Shown here: piece after piece, positions 8,501 to 17,114 of the stretch
Numbering within the stretch: position 1 is the stretch's first letter
Layout: the number at the start of each line of letters is the position of its first letter
From: Branchiostoma floridae
Taxonomy: Eukaryota; Chordata; Leptocardii; Amphioxiformes; Branchiostomatidae
NCBI RefSeq assembly: GCF_000003815.2
Contig: NC_049984.1
Span: forward strand, 3,505,983 to 3,535,982
DNA: 30,000 bases
Direction: 5' to 3'
Position numbers and translations under genes: made by a program
The notes under the pieces: generated by a model
What the model saw: only the letters and a program-made list of their open reading frames with translations
The model's database searches: none
Told to the model about the DNA's origin: nothing

Positions 8501-11500
8501 CATAGCTGAGCGCAATATATCGAGGAACAATATGCATCAAAAAGGACGCGCTTCACTCCAGGAGAGGCGAATCGGAATTTTCGTATCAAGGAATAGGCTT
8601 TGGTATAGAACCCTCTGACATGATAGCGAATTGACTCATCATCAGACAGGTCAGAGGTAATCTGGTTACCCAGGTAGTTCACAGATGTAACGTACTGCAA
8701 TTCCGTGCCATAAAGGGTGACTGAAGGAGGCGGTCCGTGCAATTTGAGTCTACCACATGGAAAATATACACATTGGCTCTTGCTTTTGCTGAACACTATA
8801 TGGTTTTCAGAGCCAAAACGTTCACATAAAGACATTAGCTTTTGCAGACCTTTAACAGATGGGCAGATAATACATATGTCATCAGCGTATAACAGATGGT
8901 TCACGATGACATTTCCGATGTAGCAACCAACACCAGAGCAATTCAGGAGGCTGATACAATATAAAGTCTGGTTATAAGTGTTCAGGTGTTCACAAAATAT
9001 TTCTGTCATAGGAAAAAGAAGGTACAGGCACAGACAAACTTCTTCCCACAGCTGATAAATAACAGAGACATGAAGGAAATGTTTCTTAAAACAGTGAAGA
9101 CTGTGCCCTAGAAGATCAGGGCAGATCTTCTTGTGAATGGCGTGAAGGGTGCGGGCACACACAAACTTCTTCCCACAGCTGGGAAATAACAGAAACATGA
9201 TGGAAACATATTTAAAAACAGTGGAAACTGCCCTAGAGGACCAGGGCTGATCTTCTTGTGGATGGCGTTGATGTGTTCTCGAAGGGAGCGGGCACACACA
9301 AACTTCTTCCCACATCTGGGAAGTAACAGAAACATAAAGGAAATGTTAAAAAAACATGTTAACTGCCCAGAAGACCAGGCCGGATCTTCTTGTGGATGGC
9401 GTTGATGTGTTCATGAAGGGTGCGGGCACACACAAACTTTTTCCCACAGCTGGTAATAACAGAAACATGATGGAAATGTTAAAAAAAAACAGTCAAAACT
9501 GCCCAAGAGACTGATACAATGTGAAGGGCTGATCTTCTTGTGGATGGCATTGATGTGTTCACGAAGGGTGCGGGCACACACAAACTTCTTCCCACAGCTG
9601 GGAAATTTCAGAAACATGAAGGAAATGTTTAGAAATAAGTTAAAACTGTGCCCAGGAGACTGATACAATGTAAAGTCTGGTTATACTGGACAGGTGTTCA
9701 CGAAATGCTTCAGTCATAGGAAAAACTACTAACTGACAGACAGGGTACAGCACACACAAACTTCTTCTAGCAGCTGGTAAATAACAGAAACATGACGGAA
9801 ATGTTTAAAGAAACAGTCAAAACTACCCAAGAAGTGCCACGGAGACTGATACAGTGTTAAGTGTGGTCCAATTGGACAGGCGTTCACAAAATGCTTCTGT
9901 CATAGGAAAAACTAGGTGCGGGCACACACAAACTTCTTCCGGCAGCTGGTAAATAACAGAAACATGAAGGAAATGTTTTTTAAAAACAGTGAAAGCTGCC
10001 CTAGAAGACTAGGGGGATTTTCTTGTGGATGGCGTTGATGTGTTCACGAAGGTCCGGGCACACACAAACTTCTTCCCACAGCTGGGAAATAACAGAAACA
10101 CAATCAGCACATGCAGCCGGCATGAACTATAATGGGAGAGAGGTGCACTCATGGAAAAATCTTACTTGCCCATTCGGACAAGTGGGATTTGACATGCACT
10201 TGTCCAAACAGCTCTTTTACTTGCCCGGGACGACAGGACTAATGGACTTGTCCAAGTCTGAGAACACTGTCTCCTTGAGATCTTGCCCTACTGGAGATAC
10301 AGATTGGGAACTAACCTGTCACACTGGTGAGGACTGAGATCCTTGTCGTGAGAGAAAATGTGCCAGTCAAGCTGCTTCTTCCTGTAGAAGCTCCGGTCAC
10401 ACTTGTCACACCTGCGGGTGAATATCAGAGTCAATTGTCAAACAAAAACCAAAGGTGCTAAGTATGTTGAATAGTGTTTGGAACTCAAACCCATGTTCAC
10501 CTCTTGGTATAATTTGACCTTCATTGTTCGACATCAGAATTTCCATTTTGGCCATTGAACATATTACTAGTAAAGTATTACTAAACATTAAGCATGTGGA
10601 GAAAATGAACACAAAGGGCTGGCATGAAAACTTGAATCTGACTTCATTCACTACAAAATATACGAACAAATTAAGCACAACCTTGACTATTTGGCCCTGT
10701 TTATATTGTACTCATTTAGTTCAGAAAATCTTTTATCACCTTAATCAATACAAACCTGGCAATAAAAGGCTACTTCAGCAGGCAGAAAAATAAAATAGAA
10801 AACAAAAGTAAAAAAAAAAAACCTGCTGTGTTCCCCTAATAATGATATTGTAGTAGACGACTTAAAAATTCAGTGCCACTCACTTGAATGGTCGAAGTGA
10901 AGGGTCGTGGATGGTAGCGACATGGGACCGCAGGGCATTCTGGTCCACAAAGGCCTTGTTGCAGCCCTTATATGGGCATGCCTCGTCCCTCAAGTTCAGG
11001 TGTACGGCCTTGATGTGCTTCTCGATGACCTGCTTGGTGTGTCCGGTCCTCCCGCAGACGTTACAGGCAAAACGGTTCAGGTAGTCGTCCACTACTGGGG
11101 GTGAAATAAGTGTCAAGAGGGGGAGTTACTCCCAAAGTAAGTCCACCCCATTTTGGTTTGGACTATTATCCAGAGTAAGGCCTTTACACCAATTTAGGCA
11201 GTACATGTAAGTACATCTTCAGTCCTCCCTGAGTAAGTCCATTTTCAGACCGTTGGATTTACTGTGGGTGAAAAGTGGACTATGGTCCACGGTAAGTCAT
11301 TCATAAGTCCAACGTTTGCAAGGGAACTGTCAGCATAGCAAGTTGTGCTGCTCCTATACAGCTGATTAATCAGCCTGCGGCTAAAGCTATGGGATGATGA
11401 TGATGTTACAGGCGAAACGGTTCAGGTAGTCATCCACTACTGGGGGGGAATTAAAGCAGTTTTGACTGTAATTTCTTGTTATCCAGTGGTTTCTTCCCAT

Positions 11501-14500
11501 TAATGGTATACGTAGATACATCATATCAAATCTGTTTCACAAACATATTCGATTCTTTAATAATACAATTTTTAATACACTCACAATAGGATGAAGGATG
11601 AAGTTTCTAAACCGAGAACTGGGTGAAGCTGTCATTGTTTCTTAGAGTTTTGTGGTAGACATCCCTTCGCCGTAATGGCAGCCATGAACTGTATCTGTTA
11701 TAGTGCTATGATAGTTGAAGGCAGAACCCTGACAAGAAAACTCACCAGCGGCTCCAAACTGTTCCCGATGCTCCTTCTTCTGGTGGTGTTCCACGGCTCC
11801 GCGGTGCTTGTAGGTCTTCTCACAGAACTTGCACTTGAACCTGCGGTCGGTGCTGTGTCGAACCTTCAGTCGGACAAGTTCAAAATGTATGTCAATGATA
11901 AAATCCTGCGCTCTATCTCATTTTCTTCACAGGATGCATAAAGGAATATTCCAATATCTGGAGAGATGTTTGGATTGCAGTAACAATGCAATATCTACAA
12001 TATCTACAACTGTTACAGTATAAGGCAAAATCAGCACTCTAGAACCCATTCCTATATTCTTAAATTTGCTCATTATCTGACGTCACCACTGAAAGATTTG
12101 AATAATATACAGTTGCCAAGACGGGTAGCAGAATTGAACAAAGTGTCAAGTGTCCAATTTCTGATGCAAGTAACGCAGCGGCACACAAACGGAAAGTTAA
12201 AGTTTGCATGCACAGTGTAACTACACATATCTCAATGGAGTGTATTTATTTTATTTTCCCTGGATAATTTTGATTTAAGTACAGATGCCCGGGGAAAAAC
12301 ACAATAAATCCGAATTTATCCAGTTCAAAATACGTTCAAGATTAGCGGAGACAGGGTGCATACTTTATTTGGGTTTTTGCATGTTTCAGCCCAGGAGATT
12401 TGCCTTCTGCTTGCCCTAAAACGAGGGTGCATACGTTAATTGAGAAAACAGGGTACTACCCGGATGGTACCCAGGCTAGATATATGATGGCTGGCTTACC
12501 TCATGACGTCGGAGCAGGAAGCCGGAAGTGAAGCCCATGTCACAGGTGGTACATATGTGGGTCTTCAGTTTCTGCACAGGAAAAAAGGACGCCAGTTATT
12601 ATGAAGACGGTACATAGGAAATAAAATCATCATCTCAACAAAGCAGCTTTCCCCACAATGTTTTAATTTGCTACAATTTTGTGGTTGATAGAATGTAATA
12701 AAGAAACAAAACATCTACTTGTATGAAAGTTACAATTAATCAAAGGCCATAAAAGTAACATTTGATTGATTACAATCTACTGTCATATCATTAATTCTAT
12801 TTATTCGTTTTTGTATCCCATGTTGGGCTCCTTTGAAAATCAGTCACACAACTGAAAGGACAACCCAACTGTCTCCAAGATCAGGGCTCCAAATTCATTT
12901 TTGGGACTAACCTAAAAGTTGGGTGCACCAGGAATATTTTGGGTGCACCACATAAGATAAAGTAGAATGTCAGAAAAACCTGATTACTAGTCCTTCTTTC
13001 TGTTCATGATTCATTACTAAGAAAAAAATGAGTACAGTGATTTTTAAGAAAATTAGAAAAGAAAAACAGGCAGAAAAGTTGTTGATGAAATATCATTGGG
13101 AAATATACAACTTCTGTTTGGAGCATTGAAGAAAATGAACCCGAATTCTAACTTAGAATTCTAGCTTTAATTTCTAACTTAAAGTACTATGACAGACATT
13201 TTATTATCTTTCTAACACCTAGATGTCTAGAAAATGGTGTATACTAGTATACTTTCATATCTGTACATACGTAAACCTATTTTGGGTGCACCAAGGCGCA
13301 CATGCACCCAGTATTTGAGTCCTTACTAAGTATGGCGCCCACCTTGTCGTGAGTGCGGATATGCTGCTTGAAGTAGGCCTTCACCAGGAACTCCTTGTCA
13401 CACTCCTCGCACTTGTACTTGACTGGATTCTCTTTGTGGATGTTCTGGTGATCCAACAGGAGGGACCTTCAGGAGAGAAGGAAAATATCAAGATTTGCAT
13501 GATGTACAACATGACAAATAAACTGGTGGATGTTCACAGAAGGGCAGTTATAACAGCTACTAGTATATAGATACAGATACAGAAGCTGGTGTGTTACGTT
13601 GAAGGGGGGTTATACCAGCTATATATAGATATAGATACAGATACAGAAGCTGATGTGTTATGCCAAAGGGTGGTTATACCAGCTGCACAGATACAGATAC
13701 AGAAGCTGGTGTGTTCCCCTGAAGGATAGTTATACATGTACCAGCTAAATTGATACAGATAGAGATACAGACCGAGAAAAACTTGGATGGACTGTGTTAA
13801 GGTTAAGGTGTGTGGTCTGACAGGGGTCGACCCACTGGACAGAGCCGCACGGAAGCACTGTGTGAAGACTGCTGCCTACCCAGGTGCATCAGGGATCCCA
13901 GCAGCAGTATAATCAAACAATGGATAGTGAATGATACAGACCTCGTGCGGAAACCTCGGCCGCACTGCTCGCAGGACAGAGGCCACTTCTGCTCGTGTGC
14001 AATGGAGACGTGCCTGGCGAGTTTGGCGTCGGTGTGGAACTTCTTGTCGCACTGCTTGCAGTCGTGCGAGGCGTTGGTGTGCGTGTACATGATGTGCTTC
14101 TTCAGCTGACCCTTCCGGGGGAAGAACTTCCCGCACGTCTCGCACTGAAACTTGGGCTCCGCGCACACCCCGTGCGACAGGAGGTGGTCGCGGAGCTTGC
14201 TTGGCGTGGGAAACTCCCGCGTGCAGCCATCCTGGGTGCACTTGTGAGAGATGGGTGCCCAGTCCTTGGGGCGGTTGTGCACAGACAGGTGCTTGCTCAG
14301 AGTACCCTTGTGAGTGAAACGTAGCGGGCAGTGTGGACACTGCTGCGGCCGCTTGTCCGGGTCGTTGGGGTGGTCGGCGAGCTCGTGTTTGGCTTGGTAG
14401 TGCCGACTGGTGAACGTCTGCTCGCATCCCTTATATGTGCAGGGGTATCGTAGTGTGGGGTCAGGCGTGTGGAAGTTTTCTTCGTGCTTACTACAGGCTC

Positions 14501-17021
14501 GCTTGCTGATGAACAGCTTTTTACAGTCAGGGTAACGGCACGGTACCCACGGCTCGACCATTCTTCGAGACTTCCCTCTCCCCACGAGCTGCCTTTCCGG
14601 TTTGTAATCGGGGTCGTCCGTTCCGTCTTCCTGGTCAGTCTCAAGCTGGTCTGGCTGTTCTTCCCTGGTCTCCAGCATTGCAACATCCTCAACATCATCA
14701 TGCAGTACCATATGTTCTTCCAGGTGGCTCTTCACCCTAAAGGTCTTGTTGCATCCTTGGTGGTCACATTTGTGGTGTTTCGGGTCTTTGCTTCCGCTAG
14801 CGTGGGACGCCATATGACTGTTGAAGGTGTGCTGGCGAGTGAAAGATCGTGAGCACTCGGAACAGTAATAGGGTTCATTAGCTATAGTCTCGTCTACCTC
14901 TTTACCCTCAGCCTCCTCTTTGACAGGCAACTCCTCATCCCCTTCATTTCCATCAGCTTCCTCATTTTCCTGATCTAACTTCAAGGCATCGGCTTTTAAA
15001 ACGGCCAACTTCTGTGGCCGTCTGCTCTTTCTACGGGAAACACTTTTTATGTACGAGTGATCGTCGTTTTCTGATTGCTGTGCCGGAGTTTCCTGCTCCT
15101 TTTCAGAGAGGCTGTCTTCGTCATTTCCCTCTACATCATCAGCTGTGGTTTTGGAATAGACATCAACTTGGAACTCCTTTCCAAACTCTCTTGCTTTGGG
15201 AGCTCGCAAACTCCTTCTACGGTTACCACTTTCAGTTTCAGTCACTGCTTCTTTCTTCTCATTTGCCTTTTTGGGTGAGGCAGTTTTAGCTTTCCTCTTT
15301 CCTCTGGTTGCATTTTTCGTTTGAGGTGAGTCACGAACGTAGTTGTGGTCGCCAGAAGCCACTGGAGATGCCTGGAGTTGCTCAGGTGGAGGCTGTTCTT
15401 TGTCATTGCTTTCCTCTTCTTTTTCAGGAGCTATGTTTTTGGATGTGGCTTCTTCCATAGTCACAGAACTTGAATTCTGCTCAACAACTGTTGTACTGGT
15501 TTCTTCTCTCTTCTTCTCAACTTGATAAACTCCAGAATCTGCCTCGCTGCTGTCTTCACTGGTATTATCTACCAAAGCAGATTGCACACCCGGCCTCTTG
15601 GGCTTCTTCCCAGAAAAGGTGCTCTTCCTGGCTGTGAGCTTGTTTCTCTTCTGACTGGGTGGGCAGGTGATTGGAGCTTCGACTGTGGGTTCTGGCAGGT
15701 TCTTGCTGGGTGGACAGGTTATTGGAGCTTCGACTGTGGGTTCTGGTAGGTTCTGGCTGGGTGGACAGGTTATTGGAGCTTCCACAGGAGGTCCTGACTT
15801 ACTGGTGCTTGGTTGCGGAGTGACGTTGGACTGGGATGGTCGTGATGTTGCTTCAACAGAGGAAGCCATGGCAGCTGTCTCTTTTGTAGACTGGGTTTTG
15901 TCGCTTACCACAGGACTTGCATCTGATTCTGTCAGAGCTACATCATCGAACCTGACTCTCTTACGTGGCGATGCTGTGGGGCTGACGTTCTGCATGACAA
16001 TGGTTGCAGAAAAACTGCTACTGCTGCTTGGGCTTCTTGCTGTTGAAGCAGAGTACGACAGAGGCATACTCTTTGATGAGCTGCTTTTTGTTTCATTGGT
16101 GATTGCTTCCTTGTATGGAGATGTGCCTGTACCCCTACCAGAGAAACCCATAGCTCCATCTTTCATCTTCGTGACTTCAGAAACTCTGATAGTCTTCTGG
16201 TCTGGTGACATCCTCAAGCGCTCCAGCACCACTACTGGCTTGCTCTTCAGTGCCATATACTTCATGTCATTGGTGGTGATACTGCTGCTTGTTGATGGAA
16301 GGATGCGGGGCCTTTTTCTGGAGGGTGACTGGGCAGGAGAGGGGGTAGCAGTGCTCCTTGTCTTCCTGCCTGTCTGTTCTACTGCCTGATCAACAGAGCC
16401 TGAAAAAACAACAATCAAGAACAACATCAGCCAATACACAAACACATCAATCAATCAATCAATAAATAAATAAATCCTTGTCTTCCTGCCTGTCTGTTTT
16501 ACGGCCTGATCAACACAGCCTGAAAAAGCAACAATCAAGAACTACATCAACCAATACATAAGCACATCAATCAACCAATTAATCAATCAATCAATTAATC
16601 AGTCAAACTCACATTGACCAATAACATTTACAATCATAGCAGTAACACTTTTGGGTATTATAATGTAATTAAAACTTAATCTGCAAAGAAACAGTAGGGG
16701 CTCTCTATGAGTACTACAGTGGAACGGTCACCAGGTAATTTATAGTTGACAGTCAAAGTAGAGCAGGCAACTACATGTAAACAACACTCATCGAATTTCT
16801 ATACCATCTTATATAGATAGTATACCTTCTTGCTTCTTGAAGGAAACATCCAAGACATTAGTTTCTGAAGCAGTAAGACTGGCTCTGGTGGTCCTCCTGG
16901 TGGCTGGACCAGTAGGTGCCAACTCGGCTGCCTTCCCAGCATCCTCTACTGCCTTCCCAGAATCCTCTGTTACAGGCGGCTGCTCAGCACCCTGTTTGGC
17001 TTTTCCTGCTCCCTGCCCCAT
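5184..17021 (-). CDS. 20-finger C2H2 zinc-finger protein (complete, 1410 aa)
   Basis: Coding exons (minus): 17021-16826, 16399-13942, 13466-13343, 12571-12500, 11863-11746, 11094-10884, 10411-10316, 8105-7960, 7150-6905, 6134-5943 and 5557-5184. Every junction is GT-AG and in phase, and the total (4233 nt) is divisible by three. Residues 1 to about 570 are low-complexity, Ser/Pro/Glu-rich, with basic clusters (SRKRPRIL, a likely nuclear signal), an RVRF near 213-216 (PP1 docking type) and three 17-residue repeats. Fingers 1-20 follow, to about residue 1271. Fingers 9, 11, 15 and 16 are split by introns, and a TGEK linker spans the exon 9/10 junction. After finger 20 an acidic tail ends in two copies of a YAxxTMLxLxDxL motif. 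It is probably a nuclear DNA- or RNA-binding regulator. I do not recognise a named orthologue. Many exon edges are tandemly duplicated in nearby introns. Confidence 0.9.
5943..6134 (-). CDS. Zinc-finger gene exon 11 (finger 20)
   Basis: It lies between acceptor CACGTCAG|CTGGTAC and donor GAAACAG|GTCAGT, phases 1 and 1. A Pro/Ser/Thr-rich linker precedes finger 20, LNCEFCPESFATFEEW...HLSKVH, the last finger of the protein. Confidence 0.85.
6205..6315 (-). repeat. Decayed duplicate of the exon 11 5' edge
   Basis: Plus-strand GAGTTTCGG, ATTTGCTGG, GAAGAAAAAGAAAATGG and TTTATTAG recur about 100 bp after the same string at 6105-6172. The original covers the first 30 bases of exon 11, its acceptor and the upstream intron. 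In the copy the acceptor AG is lost. Confidence 0.7.
6553..6904 (-). repeat. Tandem copies of the exon 10 3' edge
   Basis: The end of exon 10 (ACAAGACACTCCTGTTATGT, then CACCTG|GTATGC) recurs with its flank about 119 bp downstream, near 6786-6825 (donor CACCTG|GTGCGC kept). It recurs again about 130 bp further, near 6656-6695 (donor changed to CACCTG|TTATGC). A fourth partial copy is at 6553-6575. CATCATACT and TTTTATYATTATCTG-like strings mark each unit. Confidence 0.75.
6905..7150 (-). CDS. Zinc-finger gene exon 10 (fingers 18-19)
   Basis: It lies between acceptor CCCTACAG|GAGAGAAG and donor CACCTG|GTATGC, phases 1 and 1. It starts with the EK of a TGEK linker whose TG is in exon 9. Finger 18 is WPCDLCDEKFINTHYRKVH...H and finger 19 is HACLQCNLSFMSTLALERH...H. 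A basic segment (VYRRKQPR) and an acidic end follow. Confidence 0.88.
7594..7745. mobile_element. Diverged fragment related to the 651-938 MITE
   Basis: CTTTGTTCCAAC, AAATTTTCGGTCAA, CAGATGTACGATTTGATTCA, TGATGTTCCGG and GCGAATCGTAGATGGCAGGA match strings in the 651-938 element in the same order. No clean far end is seen. Confidence 0.55.
7772..7931 (+). mobile_element. SINE/LINE-like 3' end with inverted repeat and (ATTC)n tail
   Basis: GGTTGATGCGCCCTTATGTAT at about 7775-7795 is repeated inverted at about 7835-7857. Then AAATAAACATTCATTCATTC gives a simple-repeat tail ending about 30 bp beyond the exon 9 donor. A tail of ATTC units is typical of some non-LTR or SINE ends, but no internal promoter or ORF is seen. 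Confidence 0.4.
7960..8105 (-). CDS. Zinc-finger gene exon 9, functional copy (fingers 16-17)
   Basis: It lies between acceptor TTATTCCCAG|CTGTGG and donor CACACAG|GTCAGC, phases 2 and 1. It completes finger 16 (CDSCGKKFVCARTLREHINAIH, first Cys from exon 8) and encodes finger 17 (YSCSFCSKSFSKQHALEDHQRIH) and the TG of a TGEK linker. Among nine copies of this acceptor and finger half, it alone continues into a second finger and a donor. Confidence 0.88.
8113..8943 (-). mobile_element. 5'-truncated non-LTR retrotransposon (LINE) with RT C-terminus
   Basis: The minus frame from about 8940 to the stop at 8218 reads the end of a reverse transcriptase. It has the catalytic box LLYADDICII preceded by GCYIGNVIVNH, then SVNYLG and C-terminal thumb and connection-like sequence (about 240 residues). 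The 3' end has AATAAAGTTGAAATTGAAA, a simple tail like those of CR1/L2-type LINEs. The left junction lies about 7 bp beyond the exon 9 acceptor AG. The right junction abuts repeat-array sequence at about 8944. Lack of the front of the RT shows a dead 5'-truncated copy. The family (CR1/L2/RTE-like) is tentative. Confidence 0.8.
8944..10093 (-). repeat. Array of eight truncated exon 9 copies
   Basis: Each unit has intron sequence (CATGATGGAAATGTT-like, GTTTCTGTTATTTCCCAG on the minus strand) followed by the first part of exon 9 (CTGTGGGAAGAAGTTTGTGT). Copy acceptors fall next to 10081, 9945, 9773, 9597, 9449, 9315, 9178 and 9051. Copies starting at 9597 and 9449 keep the finger half through HINAIHKKI. 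The 10081 copy has a 1-nt deletion, the 9178 copy lacks codons in REHIN, and the 9945, 9773 and 9051 copies keep only about 30-40 bases. None has finger 17 or a consensus donor. GAGACTGATACA and GTTCACAAAATGCTTCWGTCATAGG-like linkers recur between some units. Confidence 0.85.
10165..10265 (-). mobile_element. Fragment of the CAGGG-ended element family
   Basis: On the minus strand, TTGGACAAGTCCATTAG, GTCCCGGGCAAGT and repeated ACTTGTCC-type strings match the interior of the 17999-18333 element. No intact ends are present. Confidence 0.5.
10316..10411 (-). CDS. Zinc-finger gene exon 8 (finger 15, start of 16)
   Basis: It lies between acceptor CACCCGCAG|GTGTGAC and donor GTGACAG|GTTAGT, phases 2 and 2. 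Finger 15 is CDKCDRSFYRKKQLDWHIFSH, and HQCD opens finger 16. Confidence 0.87.
10884..11094 (-). CDS. Zinc-finger gene exon 7 (fingers 13-14)
   Basis: It lies between acceptor CACCCCCAG|TAGTGG (phase 1) and donor CATTCAA|GTGAGT (phase 2). Finger 13 is CNVCGRTGHTKQVIEKHIKAVH and has Gly-His where the conserved aromatic normally sits. Finger 14 is CPYKGCNKAFVDQNALRSH...H. RPFK starts finger 15. Confidence 0.87.
11340..11402 (+). mobile_element. Possible SINE/LINE 3' tail
   Basis: GATTAATCAGCCTGCGGCTA followed by AAGCTATGGGATGATGATGA resembles the (GAT)n-tailed end of a retroposon. It ends exactly where a copy of exon 7 sequence begins. No body or target duplication was identified. Confidence 0.3.
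11404..11447 (-). pseudogene. Duplicate of the exon 7 acceptor and first 30-odd bases
   Basis: On the minus strand CCCCCCCAG|TAGTGGATGACTACC and CTGAACCGTTTCGCCTGTAA repeat 11061-11100. Differences in the coding part are mostly third-position (GAC/GAT, TTT/TTC), followed by loss of match at the 11402 junction. It keeps an acceptor but has no donor. Confidence 0.75.
11746..11863 (-). CDS. Zinc-finger gene exon 6 (end of finger 11, finger 12)
   Basis: It lies between acceptor GACTGAAG|GTTCGAC and donor GCCGCTG|GTGAGT, phases 0 and 1. VRH supplies the last His of finger 11. Finger 12 is FKCKFCEKTYKHRGAVEHH...H. The acceptor has a poor pyrimidine tract. Confidence 0.83.
12500..12571 (-). CDS. 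Zinc-finger gene exon 5 (most of finger 11)
   Basis: This 72-nt exon lies between acceptor CCTGTGCAG|AAACTG and donor CATGAG|GTAAGC, both phase 0. It encodes ICTTCDMGFTSGFLLRRHE, that is finger 11 up to its first His; the second His is in exon 6. Confidence 0.87.
12882..13325. mobile_element. Degraded CAGGG-ended hAT-like element
   Basis: The left end CAGGGCTCCAAATTC matches, inverted and imperfectly, the right end ATTTGAGTCCTT. GGGTGCACCA occurs inside both ends. It resembles 17115-17896 in layout, but the right terminus has decayed and no target duplication can be read. Confidence 0.45.
13343..13466 (-). CDS. Zinc-finger gene exon 4 (end of finger 9, finger 10)
   Basis: It lies between acceptor TCCTGAAG|GTCCCTC and donor GACAAG|GTGGGC, phases 2 and 0. 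SLLLDHQNIH completes finger 9, and YKCEECDKEFLVKAYFKQH...H is finger 10. Confidence 0.87.
13528..13770. repeat. Minisatellite, about 55-64-bp units
   Basis: GATACAGATACAGAAGCTGR, TGTGTTMC and GTTATACCAGCT recur three to four times inside the intron between exons 3 and 4. Confidence 0.75.
13942..16399 (-). CDS. Zinc-finger gene exon 3 (disordered region, fingers 1-8 and half of 9)
   Basis: The acceptor is TTTTTCAG|GCTCTG (phase 1) and the donor GCACGAG|GTCTGT (phase 2). This 2458-nt exon carries the disordered N-terminal region: SRKRPRIL and KRVRFDD basic motifs, an EAPITCPPSxNLPEPTV unit three times, then Lys- and Glu-rich segments. Fingers 1-8 start YYCSECSRSF, KCDHQGCNKTF, PCRYPDCKKLF, PCTYKGCEQTF, QCPHCPLRF, KCTQDGCTREF, QCETCGKFF and DCKQCDKKF. 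CEQCGRGFRTR begins finger 9. Four fingers have the C-x4-C spacing seen in TFIIIA-like fingers. Open frames antisense to it or in other frames are shadows. Confidence 0.9.
15660..15785 (-). repeat. 51-bp in-frame coding repeat, three copies
   Basis: Plus-strand GTTATTGGAGCTTCGACTGT, GGTTCTGG and GGGTGGACAGG recur with a 51-bp period. In the protein this gives EAPITCPPS[Q/K]NLPEPTV about three times. Confidence 0.85.
16440..16478. repeat. Simple repeat (ATCA)n/(AATA)n
   Basis: Tandem ATCA then AATA units lie in the intron upstream of exon 3. A second ATCA-rich tract follows the duplicated unit at about 16565-16605. Confidence 0.8.
16479..16600 (-). repeat. Duplicate of the exon 3 acceptor region
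   Basis: TCCTTGTCTTCCTGCCTGTC, CCTGATCAACA, AGCCTGAAAAA and ACAATCAAGAACWACATCA repeat 16357-16440 about 122 bp on. The minus-strand copy keeps a usable acceptor (TTGCTTTTTCAG|GCTGTG) and about 45 bases of exon sequence. Confidence 0.8.
16826..17021 (-). CDS. Zinc-finger gene exon 2 (start codon)
   Basis: ATG at 17021-17019 starts MGQGAGKAKQGAEQP. The acceptor TTTATAG|GTTCTAAAC is at 17035, so 14 bases of this exon are 5'UTR. The donor is CAAGAAG|GTATAC, phase 1. The residues are Ala-, Lys- and Thr-rich without a recognised domain. Confidence 0.82.
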
Positions 17022-17114
17022 CAGGAGTTTAGAACCTATAAATTACATTTAAAAGATTTTATCAGTGAAATGGCAATGACTGGATCTTCCACCATCATAT
17101 TGTAGTACACATGC

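Noticed and set aside
8218-9315. A 365-codon minus open frame as one gene
   Set aside because: It is a chimera of zinc-finger exon copies and their intron repeats joined to a 5'-truncated LINE reverse transcriptase, with no coherent start.
13876-14427. A 183-codon minus open frame
   Set aside because: It overlaps fingers 4-9 of exon 3 in another frame; the finger-coding frame is clearly the real one.
15667-16389. A 240-codon plus-strand open frame
   Set aside because: It is the antisense shadow of zinc-finger exon 3, with no domain and no codon logic of its own.
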